Shown here piece by piece: positions 34,993-45,664 of a DNA stretch of 64,000 nt. Made by a program: the position numbers and the translations under genes. Within the stretch, counting starts at the first letter, position 1; the number at the start of each line of letters is the position of its first letter. The DNA lies in NCBI GenBank assembly GCA_036924285.1, contig JAYKYS010000009.1, positions 4,588,001-4,652,000 on the forward strand. The letters are read 5' to 3'. The notes under the pieces were generated by a model. It saw nothing but the letters and a program-made list of their open reading frames with translations, made no database searches and was not told where the DNA came from. The DNA is from Asterella californica (taxonomy: Eukaryota > Streptophyta > Marchantiopsida > Marchantiales > Aytoniaceae).

Positions 34993-36096
34993 TCATTGAG
35001 AAGCATCTGTGTGAACCTCGAAAGGTTCTCCCATCTTTGGAAGAGCTAGCACGGGCATCTCTGTCAGTGCTTGTTTCAACTCCTGAAATGCTCTTTCAGC
35101 TGCTGGATTCCAAACAACCTTGGAAGTCTTGCGTAATAAGCCAAACAAAGGTGCGGCTTTATGCGCAAACTGATAAACAAAGCGCCGAAAATATGTGGCT
35201 AACCCAAGAAAAGATCTGAGCTCATGAACACTCTCAGGTCTCTTCCATTCAACAATGGCTCGAATCTTAGCCCTGTTAGGATGAATACCTTGCGCATCGA
35301 TCAAACATCCTAGAAACACCACACTCTCTTGTCCAAAAGAGCACTTGCTCTTCTTGAGGTAGAGTTGATGTTCTTCTAGACGCTTAAACACCATTTCAAC
35401 ATCTGCTAGATGCTGATTCCAAGTGGATGAGAAGATGATGATATCGTCTAAGTACACGATAACACTCTCATCCAAGAGATCTCTGAAGATCTCGTTCATT
35501 AGCCTGCAGAAAGTACCAGGTGCATTGGACAATCCAAACGGCAACACTGAATACTCAAACAAGCCATACCTCGTCCTTATAGCCGTCTTTTCTTCATCTC
35601 CTTCTTTGATCCGGATTTGATGATATCCAGAACGAAGATCCAACTTGATGAAGTACTTTCCTGTGACCAACCGATTTGTGGTTTCATCCATGAGAGGAAG
35701 AGGATACTTGTTCTTGACAGTAACCTTATTAAGTGCACGGTAGTCTGCACACATGCGGATACCACCATCTTTCTTGGCCACGAACAAGACCGGTGCAGCA
35801 TAAGGTGATATGCTGGGTCGTAAGAGACCTTGAGCTACCAACTCTTTCAACTGAGTCTTCAGCTCTGTTAGCTCATCAAACGACATGCGTCTTGATGGCA
35901 CTGCAATAGGTGTAGTCCCAGGAACCAGATCAATGGCATGATCCAAGGCTCTCCTCGGAGGAAGTCCTGTTGGTAACTGGTCCGGCATTATGTGAGAATA
36001 CCTCTCAATCAATGCTTGCATATCAAGATGTATGGGAAGAGCAGCAACACGTTCTTCCTCATCCGTCTCCACCTTGGGTTTAGACATCACTGCAAC
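34993..36096 (-). CDS. pol: Element A reverse transcriptase
   Basis: RT with KKDGGIRMCADYRALN, YFIKLDLRSGYHQIRI, LPFGLSNAPGTF and the catalytic YLDDIIIFS, all in order. The start of RNase H follows (FEVHTDASQ), interrupted by a TGA at 34993-34995 replacing a Trp codon. Confidence 0.9.
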   Translation of the reverse strand, partial: VAVMSKPKVETDEEERVAALPIHLDMQALIERYSHIMPDQLPTGLPPRRALDHAIDLVPGTTPIAVPSRRMSFDELTELKTQLKELVAQGLLRPSISPYAAPVLFVAKKDGGIRMCADYRALNKVTVKNKYPLPLMDETTNRLVTGKYFIKLDLRSGYHQIRIKEGDEEKTAIRTRYGLFEYSVLPFGLSNAPGTFCRLMNEIFRDLLDESVIVYLDDIIIFSSTWNQHLADVEMVFKRLEEHQLYLKKSKCSFGQESVVFLGCLIDAQGIHPNRAKIRAIVEWKRPESVHELRSFLGLATYFRRFVYQFAHKAAPLFGLLRKTSKVVWNPAAERAFQELKQALTEMPVLALPKMGEPFEVHTDASQ

Positions 36097-36099
36097 CTA

Positions 36100-36930
36100 A
36101 GCTTCGTCAACCAACTTGATCTGCTTTCCAAACTGTCTGGCCGTGCAGATCTGAAATGCCACCTTGGCTCGTTGGAACTTACGAGCAGCATGGTTTGGCT
36201 CCTTAGGTCTCTCTTTGATGACCAATGGATGTGGTTGACCCGAGCCCCATCGATCCATGACTATGATGTTCCCTTCTTGAACATCTAGCTTTGCCTTGGT
36301 CTCTTGTAACCAAGACCAGGACAAGATACCCTCCATCGTGTCACCTAAGCTCATAACTAAAAACTCATGCTTCCTAGTTACCCCTCCAACAGTAATAGGA
36401 ACACTCATGAGCTTTTCTGTAACGGTTGTGCTGCCTTGCACAAACCTTACCAACAACGGACTCATGATCTTGGTTCTAGTCATCCCTAAGATCCTGACCA
36501 GCTTTTCATCCAAGACATTCACATCTGCTCCAGTATCTATAAGCAAACAACACCGGTGGTTTCCTATTTTTACTTCAATCCACGGTAGAAAATCTCCATG
36601 TTCTACCAAATGCTCACCAGCACATACCTCTGCTTCAGTAGTCGCTTCAACTGGTTCTTCAACATTGGTTGTCTCTTCAGCTGTCAACCCACGAACGTTG
36701 CTTGCTGTTGAACGTTGTGGACACTCACGAGCAATATGACCGTCCCGTCCGCATCGAAAACAGATGATCGTTCTTGAAGGTGTAGCACTGCTAGCTCCAC
36801 TGCTCCTAGCACCTGAAGTCGAAGCTTGGTTGGATCCTACATTGGATGCATAAGATCCAATAGGTCGGGTCTGAGTAGGACCACGAGTAACTCCTTGCTG
36901 TTGAGATCCACGAGGAAACCTCCTTCCCGC
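36100..36930 (-). CDS. pol: Element A gag C-terminus, zinc knuckle and protease
   Basis: The open frame from the B junction includes CFRCGRDGHIAREC, a CX2CX4HX4C knuckle. It then has a retropepsin with LLIDTGADVNVLD (catalytic DTG) and a LGDTMEGILSWSWL flap-side segment. It runs into a TAG at 36097-36099 where the A2 copy has TGG (Trp). Gag and pol are in the same frame, so the family probably makes a single polyprotein. Confidence 0.85.
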
Positions 36931-38303
36931 TGTCGCGCTACTTGGCGGCTACATGCTTGACTTCTACTCCGACGCTTAGGTTTGGTAGTTCTAGAAGTTA
37001 GCTCATATTACTTCTAGTCTTTTATGTATATGTTTGACACCTTTGCATACGGTGTTAACACTATTTTGAGTCCTAGTAGGCTGATAGTATGTTAGTTATC
37101 TTGTTCAAGCATTTGTGCGCTTGTGCAAGTGACTTCTTACTTGTCTATGACGTTCAGTGTACATAACTTAGGGTTTCCATGCTGATAGGGGTTTGAGCTC
37201 ATGGGTTGTACTTACTTGTCGCCCATGCACGCTTTCTAGCTAATTTAAGTTATTTTTCAGGGCTATGTGTCATTTTAGGTAGTTTAAGTTTTACGCTGGC
37301 ACTCTAGGGGGCTTGACGTGGTAGCTTATGAGTGTAGAAAAGTTACCAGGTAGTTTAAGGCACAAAAGGACAGTCAAGTGGAGCTATGAACTCCCATTGG
37401 TCCATTTTTGTCTTTTGTAAAACTCTAAGTTTAGAAACAGAGCTCTAGAGTGGAGTTCGAGCAATTGGTGAGGTATCTTCGAAATCTGAGAACACAGGAA
37501 GGGAGAGCTCGTCGTGCCAAGCACTGTCAGTGAAATTTTTGCTCGATTTGGATCAATAAACAAGGAGTTATGCCCAATTGAAGTTCGGATTGTGTCAAAA
37601 CTGCATCACTTTTGTTAATTTTGGGGTTTTCGGTGCCAATTGCAGCAGAATTGAGGAAATCACTTCAAAACTTCGTGGTTGCGTTCACTGTCAGGAGGGC
37701 TACGACTGTCCAAAAGGTTTCAGATCATTTGAGTAACTGAGTAATTCAGGGCGGCCGCTGAAGCAGAGGGGGTCTGAAAAGCTCTTAATCTAGAGCAACG
37801 ACTTTAGAGAAGGAGATCTGGAGTTCTACAAACATTCAGGAGTCCCAACTTCACAGGGATGTTCAGCATCCTGTAGACTTCAAATACTGTGAGAAGATTT
37901 GAAATTCATCGAGCCAATTCTCTGTTCTATGTCTGAATAGCTGTCTAGGTACCAGAAATTGCCATAATTCTCTTATTCAGAACTTTTCTGTTCATATCTC
38001 CGTGTCAGAATTTGATCTCAGGTTGAAACTTCGTCTGTGAGTTCAGTAGTACCTCATTTGCATGTAGGGGAAGTTTAGAGGTCTAAACCTTCATAGTTTT
38101 CCTCTCTTTGAGTGTCAAAGTTCACCGCTTAAGCCTATTACTACCAGCGAGACCTAAATTTCGCTTTTTGAGCATATCAGAGGATCCTACACTCCTGTGT
38201 GAGTGTTTATAGCTCCTGTTGTGACCTGAAAGCCAACCTCTTGAGTAAACAACCACAGCCAGAAGCCCGGCGCTTTCCTAGGTAGACGGATCACACTCCG
38301 ACA
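36931..38303 (+). repeat. Element B 5' LTR
   Basis: 1373 bp, starts TGTCGCGCTACTTGGCGG and ends CACTCCGACA. Contains AATAAA in a GATCAATAAACAAGG context and a short inverted repeat CTAGAAGT/ACTTCTAG near the start. Confidence 0.9.
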
Positions 38304-38378
38304 TCTCTCTTTTTGGTGAACTCGACGTGAAACACCTAGGGTGGGAGTTTTCTTGAGAGTGTTACAGGATCAGATATC

Positions 38379-40220
38379 ATGGCCAACCAAGGATCATCAA
38401 GTGGAGGTGCTGCTGCTGCTCAGCAACCTGCTCAGTTAGATGCTGCTACGATGAAGATGTTCCAGGCTTTTTCCATGTTCATGCAGCAGCAGCAGAGCAC
38501 AGAGAGGAAGGAGGTGTTAGCAACCAAGGCGTTGCAATCTGTGGTGCATCAGATGGATCAGTTCAAGGGTACAGATATTTCCAAGTATGTGCGATACTAT
38601 GCTAGGGAGATGGAGGTGAACAAGGTGCCTGAGAAGGAGATGGTGGAGAACTTTGAGCTTGCTGTTGTCCCTGAGATTCGTGGGCGTGTGAAGGAACTCA
38701 AACAGCAGCAAGGACAGAGTTGGGAGAGCTTTATGCGAGCTTTGAAGGAGGAGTACTACACTGAAGACTCAGAGAGGGTGACCAAGAGAACATTCTTGGA
38801 GTGGGTGGTGAAGCCTAACAAAGGTTTGTCTGTAAATGAGTTGTTAAGGGAGTTTGATCGTCAATATGCTCAGCTTTCTAGGACAGAGAAGCTTACACTA
38901 GAGGTGGAGAAGACCGAGCTTTTCCTACAAGCAGCGGACGTGACTATTCAGGAGAAGCTTGAGCTGTTGCTGGAAGACAAGAGTGAGGAGAGAGGATTGA
39001 AGACTGACTGGAAGGAGGTTGAAGAGGCTGTCTCTTTGCTGACCAAGAGACAAAGAAGAAGGGACAAGGTGGTGGTAAGTGAAGCAGCACCTCTGATAAT
39101 TCCTGTCAAGCAGTTGCCTACTAAGCCTGCTTTGGTAATTGCTAGAGAGGAAGACTCAACGCTTGATGAGTTGATTAAGGGTATGAAGGAGCTTAAGCTT
39201 AAGCTCACTAGGTTAGAAGAGAAGGAGCAGAATGTACAGCCTGCTATGCAGAGACCTCAGATGAGAGAAGGCTTTGTTCATCGTTGTATATGGTGTGATA
39301 GCCTAGACCATGTAAGGAGAGATTGTGGGGAGTTTTCAGATGCATTGAGGAAGGATCTGATCTTCTTCAAAGATGGTAAGATCCATTTGAGAGAGACTGG
39401 GATGATGTTGGGAACCAACTTTGGCAAGGGTGGTATGAAGAGACTTGTGAATGAGATATCAGCATCACATGCTGTTTCTCTTGTGAATGCTGCTACTTGT
39501 GGAGTGAAAGTGGAGATGGAGAGAGAGAAAGGGACTACTGGGTTGTGGTCTGATGTAATGCGGTCCGTAGCTAGAACAGAGCTAGACAAGGATGTGATAC
39601 GAAGGGTTGGCAACTCAATTAGAGAAACTACAGGATGGAATGATCCTGTGGATACTATGTCAGTGCATGCTTATGTTGCAAGAAGTCAGCATGAAGCTGT
39701 ACTAGAAGAAAAACGCAGGAGGGAGGATGCAGGTGAGGCTTCTACAGCCAAGCGACCTGCTACAAGGAGTGAAAGGGCTAGACCAGAGACAAGGCAGGAG
39801 ACAACACCTACTCGGGAGGAGACTATGGAGGATCTACCACCTACAACACCAAAGGAGAAGGAGAGAAGCAAGGAGAAAGGTAAGATGCCTGCATACAAAC
39901 TTCAGTCTGATATTGAGATTGCTACAGACCTGAAGCAGGTGTTAGAGAATCGTATCTTGAATGGGAAGGTTGAGTTTACCTTGGGTGAGATTCTTGGGAT
40001 AGCAAAGCGTGAGTTCCATGAGGTTATCATAGATATCATCAAGAGGAAACGTCAGATTTTGGGTGAAGCAGCTACGCTTAACGCTCTAGGGACCAAACTG
40101 TCGGAGGATGAGGAGGATGAGATTGCTGGTTACTGCTCTCAAGTATCAGAGGGAAGATCAGATCAGCACGTTGTCGCACCATTTGGCGGCTACATGCTTG
40201 ACTTCTACTCCGACGCTTAG
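38379..40220 (+). CDS. gag: Element B gag
   Basis: ATG at 38379 (MANQGSSSGGAAAAQQ). It contains a Gln/Ala-rich N-terminus, then a helical gag core (ISKYVRYYAREMEVNKVPEK, WESFMRALKEEYYTED). A coiled-coil-like Lys/Glu segment precedes a CX2CX4HX4C knuckle, CIWCDSLDHVRRDC, at about residue 307. The C-terminal part is charged (KRPATRSERARPETRQE). The frame is intact. The last 16 residues (from codon 598) come from the solo LTR, which supplies the stop. It would form the particle core. Confidence 0.9.
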   Translation: MANQGSSSGGAAAAQQPAQLDAATMKMFQAFSMFMQQQQSTERKEVLATKALQSVVHQMDQFKGTDISKYVRYYAREMEVNKVPEKEMVENFELAVVPEIRGRVKELKQQQGQSWESFMRALKEEYYTEDSERVTKRTFLEWVVKPNKGLSVNELLREFDRQYAQLSRTEKLTLEVEKTELFLQAADVTIQEKLELLLEDKSEERGLKTDWKEVEEAVSLLTKRQRRRDKVVVSEAAPLIIPVKQLPTKPALVIAREEDSTLDELIKGMKELKLKLTRLEEKEQNVQPAMQRPQMREGFVHRCIWCDSLDHVRRDCGEFSDALRKDLIFFKDGKIHLRETGMMLGTNFGKGGMKRLVNEISASHAVSLVNAATCGVKVEMEREKGTTGLWSDVMRSVARTELDKDVIRRVGNSIRETTGWNDPVDTMSVHAYVARSQHEAVLEEKRRREDAGEASTAKRPATRSERARPETRQETTPTREETMEDLPPTTPKEKERSKEKGKMPAYKLQSDIEIATDLKQVLENRILNGKVEFTLGEILGIAKREFHEVIIDIIKRKRQILGEAATLNALGTKLSEDEEDEIAGYCSQVSEGRSDQHVVAPFGGYMLDFYSDA

Positions 40221-41544
40221 GTTTGGTAGTTCTAGAAGTTAGCTCATATTACTTCTAGTCTTTTATGTATATGTTTGACACCTTTGCATACGGTGTTAGC
40301 ACTATTTTGAGTCCTAGTAGGCTGATAGTATGTTAGTTATCTTGTTCAAGCATTTGTGCGCTTGTGCAAGTGACTTCTTACTAGTCTATGACGTTCAATG
40401 TACATAACTTAGGGTTTCCATGCTGATAGTGGTTTGAGCTCATGGGTTGTACTTACTTGTCGCCCATGCACGCTTTCTAGCTAATTTAAGTTATTTTTCA
40501 GGGCTATGTGTCATTTTAGGTAGTTTAAGTTTTACGCTGGCACTCTAGGGGGCTTGACGTGGTAGCTTATGAGTGTAGATAAGTTACCAGGTAGTTTAAG
40601 GCACAAAAGGACAATCAAGTGGAGCTATGAACTCCCATTGGTCCATTTTTGTCTTTTGTAAAACTCTAAGTTTAGAAACAGAGCTCTAGAGGAGAGTTCG
40701 AGCAATTGGTGAGGTATCTTCGAAATCTGAGAGCACAGGAAGAGAGAGCTCGTTGTGCCAAGCATTGTCAGTGAAATTTTTGCTCGATTTGGATCAATAA
40801 ACAAGGAGTTATGCCCAATTGAAGTTCGGATTGTGCCAAAACTGCGTCACTTTTGTTGATTTTGGGGTTTTCGGTGCCAATTGCAGCAGAATTGAGGAAA
40901 TCACTTCAAAACTTCGTGGTTGCGTTCACTGTCAGGAGGGCTATGACTGTCCAAAAAGTTTCGTATCATTTGAGTAATTGAGTAATTTAGGGCGGCCGCT
41001 GAAGCAGAGGGGGTCTGAAAAGCTCTTAATCTAGAGCAGCGACTTTAGAGAAGGAGATCTGGAGTTCTACAAACATTCAGGAGTCCCAACTTCACAGGGA
41101 TGTTCAGCATCCTGTAGACTTCAAATACTGTGAGAAGATTTGAAATTCATCGAGCCAATTCTCTGTTCTATGTCTGAATAGCTGTCTAGGTACCAGAAAT
41201 TGCCATAATTCTCTTATTCAGAACTTTTCTGTTCATATCTCCGTGTCAGAATTTGATCTCAGGTTGAAACTTCGTCTGTGAGTTCAGTAGTACCTCATTT
41301 GCATGTAGGGGAAGTTTAGAGGTCTAAACCTTCATAGTTTTCCTCTCTTTGAGTGTCAAAGTTCACCGCTTAAGCCTATTACTACCAGTGAGACCTAAAT
41401 TTCGCTTTTTGAGCATATCAGAGGATCCTACACTCCTGTGTGAGTGTTTATAGCTCCTGTTGTGACCTGAAAGCCAACCTCTTGAGTAAACAACCACAGC
41501 CAGAAGCCCGGCGCTTTCCTAGGTAGACGGATCACACTCTGACA
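40172..41544 (+). mobile_element. Solo LTR of the B family inserted between gag and protease
   Basis: 1373 bp, starts TGTCGCACCATTTGG and ends CACTCTGACA. It is flanked by ACGT on both sides (40168-40171 and 41545-41548), a 4-bp target duplication. Taking the LTR and one ACGT away would leave gag and protease in one continuous frame, so it is an insertion into an originally fused gag-pro ORF. It differs from the outer LTRs at some two to three dozen positions by eye, while the outer pair are nearly identical. Its first codons, read from gag, end at a TAG at 40218-40220. Confidence 0.9.
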
Positions 41545-41548
41545 ACGT

Positions 41549-42128
41549 GAGGTTTGAAGATGAGGTGGAAGCATCGCAGAAGAGCCATTATTCTCACAAC
41601 CATTGGGCGAGAGCAACCACAGAGACCTTAGTGAAGCTAGGAGATCTAGAGGAACCTGTGGTGGCATTGATTGATCACGGCTCAGAGATTAATCTGATGT
41701 CTAAGGAGCTGTACAAGCGTGGGAGGTGGCCCATAGACATCGACCATGGATGGCTTATCCGTGCTGCCAACAACCTGAGGGGAGAACTGTATGGTGCTTG
41801 TCCCAACATCAAGGTAACTGTGGGTGACATCAGTGATGTTCAGAATTTCTTTGTGCAAGACATGTCGACCTATCCTATCATTCTAGGGCAGCCTTACATT
41901 ACTGCTGTTAGAATGGAGACACGAGTTATGGATGATGGTTCAGCCTATGCTAGGATACGTAGTAGAGACGGCAAAAGAGCTGTTCAGTTTTTGACCGTTG
42001 TTGCAGAACATGAGAGGAATCGTGATAGCTTGAGAGACCGTCCATTACCTAAGATTACTCAGGAATTTAGAGAGTCTAGGGGTTTTGGCAGAGTACCATT
42101 GAAGAGCGAGACTTCAATGGTACAGTAG
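41549..42128 (+). CDS. pol: Element B protease
   Basis: The frame continues from the right-hand ACGT with RFEDEVEASQKSHYSHNHWA. The retropepsin core is VVALIDHGSEINLMS, with catalytic D-H-G in place of the usual DTG/DSG, and later TYPIILGQPYITAVRMETRV. There is no ATG near its start, so it depended on fusion to gag before the solo LTR arrived. It ends at TAG 42126-42128. RT lies in the -1 frame and overlaps it by 49 nt. Confidence 0.85.
42080..42123 (+). promoter_or_regulatory. Putative -1 ribosomal frameshift signal between protease and RT
   Basis: GGGTTTT at 42080-42086 reads G GGT TTT in the protease frame, the X XXY YYZ slippery form. A 6-nt spacer (42087-42092) is followed by a perfect 12-bp stem (42093-42104 with 42112-42123) closing a 7-nt loop, AGCGAGA. 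A -1 slip leads exactly into the RT frame, which is open from 42080; the zero-frame stop is TAG at 42126. A chance 1-nt deletion in the stem region would give the same frames and is the main alternative. Confidence 0.5.
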
Positions 42129-45100
42129 AGATAGGATTCTCGCCTGATCCAGTAGAGCAGGAAGCTTTATCCACTGGCTTCTTAGGACTGACATCATGTG
42201 GATCAGTGTGTTATAGAAAGGTTGAGAATCTGAAGAGGTTTGAGAGGCAACATGTGAAGTATGTACAGCAGTCTTTGTGGGATAGTGGAGAGTTAGCAAG
42301 AGATGAATACATATCTAGAGTGTTTGAAGAGCAGTATTTGGTAGATACTATAGGGGAGTTGAAATCTATAGTAGAAAGTTCTATAGATGATGTAGATAGA
42401 GTGGTGAGAGTGAGCTCCAAGGAGCTTTATGATGTAATTGATAAGTTTATAGATCGGCAAGAGGTGTATGTGGAGACCAAGTACAAGTCAGTGGCAAAGA
42501 AAGTCAAACCAGTGGCTTTGCCTTTACCACTCGACTACAGTCAGAAGATGGAGAAAGCTGCACGAGAACCGACGCTCAGAGGACCAAGAAGAATTGGGCA
42601 CCAGTTCACAGAAACATCACTGAAGGAGCTGAGGATTGGAGGTGATGGATTTCTTACTGAGCAAGAGAAGAAGAGCTTCAGGGAGATGCTATCTAGGCAT
42701 GGTAAGGTGTTTGCGTTTGAGTCACATGAAGTAGGATGTGTAGATCCAAGTGTAGTTGCACCTATGGTAATCTTTACTATACCGCATGTGCCTTGGAATC
42801 TACGTCCTATCCCTGTGCCTAGAGCTCATCTACCAAAGCTGATAGACTTGCTCAATGAGAGGATTAGGATGGGTATCTTGGAACCATCTATAGCTCCCTA
42901 CTCTAGTAGATGGTTTACTGTTCCGAAGAAGAGTGGAGCTTTGAGATTCATTCAAGATATGCAGCCAGTTAACAAGGTAACTTTCAGGAATATGGGTATA
43001 GGACCTATTGTAGACGAGTTTGCAGAGGCTTTTGCTGGTCGTGCTATCTATTCCATGGGAGACTTATATTCAGGTTATGATCAGTTTCAGTTATCCTCTG
43101 AGAGTAGAGACTTGACTACAATGAGGACACCTTTGGGGTTACTAAGGATGTGCACCTTGCCACAAGGTGCTACCAATTCTGTAGCGCATATGATGAATGG
43201 CATGAACAAAGTTTTGAGGGACTTCATTCCTGAAAAAACTATGCCATTCCTTGATGATGTGCCGATCAAAGGGTGTGCTGAGGAGGAGAAGAATGAGGTA
43301 AAAGATCAGAGGGGGTGCCGTAAGTTTGTAGCAGATCACATAGCTGATTGTGATAAGATACTGAGTCGACTGGAGGAGATTCATTTGACTTTATCAGGAG
43401 CCAAGTCTGTGTTTGGAGTACAAGAGGTGTTAGTAGTGGGGCACCTGTGTGGATCTTATGGTCGAAAACCTTGTCCAAACAAGGTTGACGCCATTCGAAG
43501 GATGAAGGAGACGTGTGGATCGGTTACTGAGGTGAGAAGATTTCTAGGTGCATGTGTGTTTTATCATATATGGATTCCACACTTTGCACATGTAGCAGAT
43601 CCGTTGTACAAGTTGCTGAGGAAGGGGCAAAGATTTCAGTGGCAAGAGGAGCAAAGCGAGTCTATGAGGAAGTTGAAAGATCTTTTGGCTTCACCACCAA
43701 CTCTACGGAAGGTAACATATGAGTTGGGCAGATCTGTTATCCTTACTGTTGATACTAGTCCTATTGGCATTGGATGGGCTATAGGACAGGATGATGAGGA
43801 TGGAAATAGATATGTGGTGCGTTTTGGAGCTAAGGTGTTAAGTTCACGGCAGAGAGACTACCCTCAGGTCAAGAGAGAGCTATGGGGAGTAGTTACTGCG
43901 ATGAAGAGTGATAAGGAATACTTGATAGGAGCACATGTGGTTGTGGAGACAGATTGTTTACCTCTCTTGGGAATGATCACTAGCTGTACAACTCCAGATA
44001 TTGCTATGTTGAGGTGGATAGCATATATCAAGTCCTTGAACCCAGAGTTTAGACATATTGCAGGAAAAGACAATCCTGTGGCAGATATGTTATCAAGGGC
44101 TAGGTATTACGATGAGAAAGAAATGATAGATGATCAGGAGGATGTGGGAACAGAGTTCTATTCTAGTGCTCTTGCTAGAAGAGATAGAAGCTGTTTTGCA
44201 GCCTCGTTGGAGTTTTTTGAGGAAACTATGTACGATGGCGAGTGGTTGGATCTTGGGCGCTATTTGAGTTCACTGGAAAGGCAAGAAGGCTGGTCTGATG
44301 CAGATTTCAAGAGGATCCGTAGGATAGCTTATGGTTACTTTTTACATGGAGGACATCTATGGAAGCGCCCTAAGCTACAAGGAGGTATACCGCAGCGGGT
44401 GGTATGTGACCTAGAATCGCAGCAGAAGCTGATCAAGGAGTTCCATGAGAGTTTATGGGCTGGTCATAGAGGAGTTTGGGCTACATTTTCCAAGATGAAG
44501 GAAAAGTATTGGTGGAAGGGTATGTATAAGGATGTAGTACAGTTTGTTTCATCTTGTATACCCTGCCAGATGTATTCCAACGTACGTCATCGTGATGGAT
44601 TGCATCCTACTTATCCTTTAGCCATTCATTACAAATGGGTAGTTGATCTGGTAACTATGCCATTTGGACTTGGACAAATGAGGTATCTAGTCTTGGCTAG
44701 AGAAGATCTATCTAACCAAGTTGAAGGTCGTGCTCTGAGGACGAAGACCACTGCTAGTGTCTGCCGCTTTCTACTTGAAGATGTTATTTGTAGGTATGGG
44801 TGTGTGGAAAAGATCACTGCAGATAGGGGTGAGCTGGATGCACAAGAAGCTGTTGAGTTCTTCAAGCGATTGGGAATCAAGTTGGCGTTAACCACTGCTT
44901 ACAATCCTGAAGGGAATGGCAAGAGCGAAAGAGGTCATCCGCCAATCATCAAAGCTTTGGTAAAAGCTTGCAAGGGTAAGATCCGTGAATGGCCTAGACT
45001 GTTACCATTTGCTTTGTGGGCAAATCGTACAACTCATAGTACCGTTACAGGTTACATGCCAGCAGAGTTGATACTAGGGCAAAAACCTGTGATGCCGATT

Positions 45101-45616
45101 GAGGAGGTTGTGCCTACTTGGAATGTTTTGCCATGGGAAGATGGTAGAAGTACGGAGGATCTTCTTGCATCAAGGATCCAGCAGTTAGAACGAAGACCTG
45201 AGGATGTTGCCAAAGCTGTGGAAAGGTTAAAGACTGCTAGAGAGAGAAACAAAGGCAGATTTGATAGGACGCATAGATTACGACCCAAACCAGTTAAGGA
45301 AGGTGATTGGGTGTTAGTCTATGATAGTAGTCTTGATAATCAGCATAGCGCTATCAGAAAGTTTTCCAAGAGATGGTTCGGACCTTATGTGGTGTTAGAA
45401 GTTTATGATAATGCCACATACTCTTTGAGAGAGTTAGATGGTGCAGTGCTCAAGATACCAGTCGCAGGGAAGAGAATCAAGCTCTTTAGAAGGAGAGGGG
45501 ATGACCAGAACATTGCAGAGCTTACTGAGGATGAAGCTGAAGACTCAATGGAGGATGAAGCTGAAGACTCAATGGAGGTTGAAGATGAATTTGAAGTTGA
45601 AGCTGAAGAGTCTTGA
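42080..45616 (+). CDS. pol: Element B reverse transcriptase, RNase H and integrase
   Basis: Open frame of about 1178 codons. RT: VPKKSGALRFIQDMQPVN, then IYSMGDLYSGYDQFQL (first Asp), LPQGATNSVAHMM, and FLDD in MPFLDDVPIKG where most Ty3 elements have YVDD or YLDD. RNase H: VILTVDTSPIGIGWAIGQ, ending DNPVADMLSRARY. Integrase: H-x-H zinc finger (HESLWAGHRG, then SCIPCQ) and catalytic D, D, E in KWVVDLVTMP, ITADRGELD and GNGKSERGH. The C-terminus has a GPYVVLEVYDNATYSLREL module and an acidic tail with a 24-bp tandem duplication (DEAEDSME repeated). There is no chromodomain. The frame is intact. Confidence 0.9.
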   Translation, partial: GFWQSTIEERDFNGTVEIGFSPDPVEQEALSTGFLGLTSCGSVCYRKVENLKRFERQHVKYVQQSLWDSGELARDEYISRVFEEQYLVDTIGELKSIVESSIDDVDRVVRVSSKELYDVIDKFIDRQEVYVETKYKSVAKKVKPVALPLPLDYSQKMEKAAREPTLRGPRRIGHQFTETSLKELRIGGDGFLTEQEKKSFREMLSRHGKVFAFESHEVGCVDPSVVAPMVIFTIPHVPWNLRPIPVPRAHLPKLIDLLNERIRMGILEPSIAPYSSRWFTVPKKSGALRFIQDMQPVNKVTFRNMGIGPIVDEFAEAFAGRAIYSMGDLYSGYDQFQLSSESRDLTTMRTPLGLLRMCTLPQGATNSVAHMMNGMNKVLRDFIPEKTMPFLDDVPIKGCAEEEKNEVKDQRGCRKFVADHIADCDKILSRLEEIHLTLSGAKSVFGVQEVLVVGHLCGSYGRKPCPNKVDAIRRMKETCGSVTEVRRFLGACVFYHIWIPHFAHVADPLYKLLRKGQRFQWQEEQSESMRKLKDLLASPPTLRKVTYELGRSVILTVDTSPIGIGWAIGQDDEDGNRYVVRFGAKVLSSRQRDYPQVKRELWGVVTAMKSDKEYLIGAHVVVETDCLPLLGMITSCTTPDIAMLRWIAYIKSLNPEFRHIAGKDNPVADMLSRARYYDEKEMIDDQEDVGTEFYSSALARRDRSCFAASLEFFEETMYDGEWLDLGRYLSSLERQEGWSDADFKRIRRIAYGYFLHGGHLWKRPKLQGGIPQRVVCDLESQQKLIKEFHESLWAGHRGVWATFSKMKEKYWWKGMYKDVVQFVSSCIPCQMYSNVRHRDGLHPTYPLAIHYKWVVDLVTMPFGLGQMRYLVLAREDLSNQVEGRALRTKTTASVCRFLLEDVICRYGCVEKITADRGELDAQEAVEFFKRLGIKLALTTAYNPEGNGKSERGHPPIIKALVKACKGKIREWPRLLPFALWANRTTHSTVTGYMPAELILGQKPVMPIEEVVPTWNVLPWEDGRSTEDLLASRIQQLERRPEDVAKAVERLKTARERNKGRFDRTHRLRPKPVKEGDWVLVYDSSLDNQHSAIRKFSKRWFGPYVVLEVYDNATYSLRELDGAVLKIPVAGKRIKLFRRRGDDQNIAELTEDEAEDSMEDEAEDSMEVEDEFEVEAEES

Positions 45617-45664
45617 TCTGGATCTGGCACATACCGGAGGATGTGCAGGTTCAGAGGGGGTGGA

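Noticed and set aside
40172..41544. Middle LTR as the end of a separate gag-only element next to a pol-only element
   Set aside because: The ACGT duplication on both sides and the unbroken gag-protease frame on removing it show an insertion into one element.
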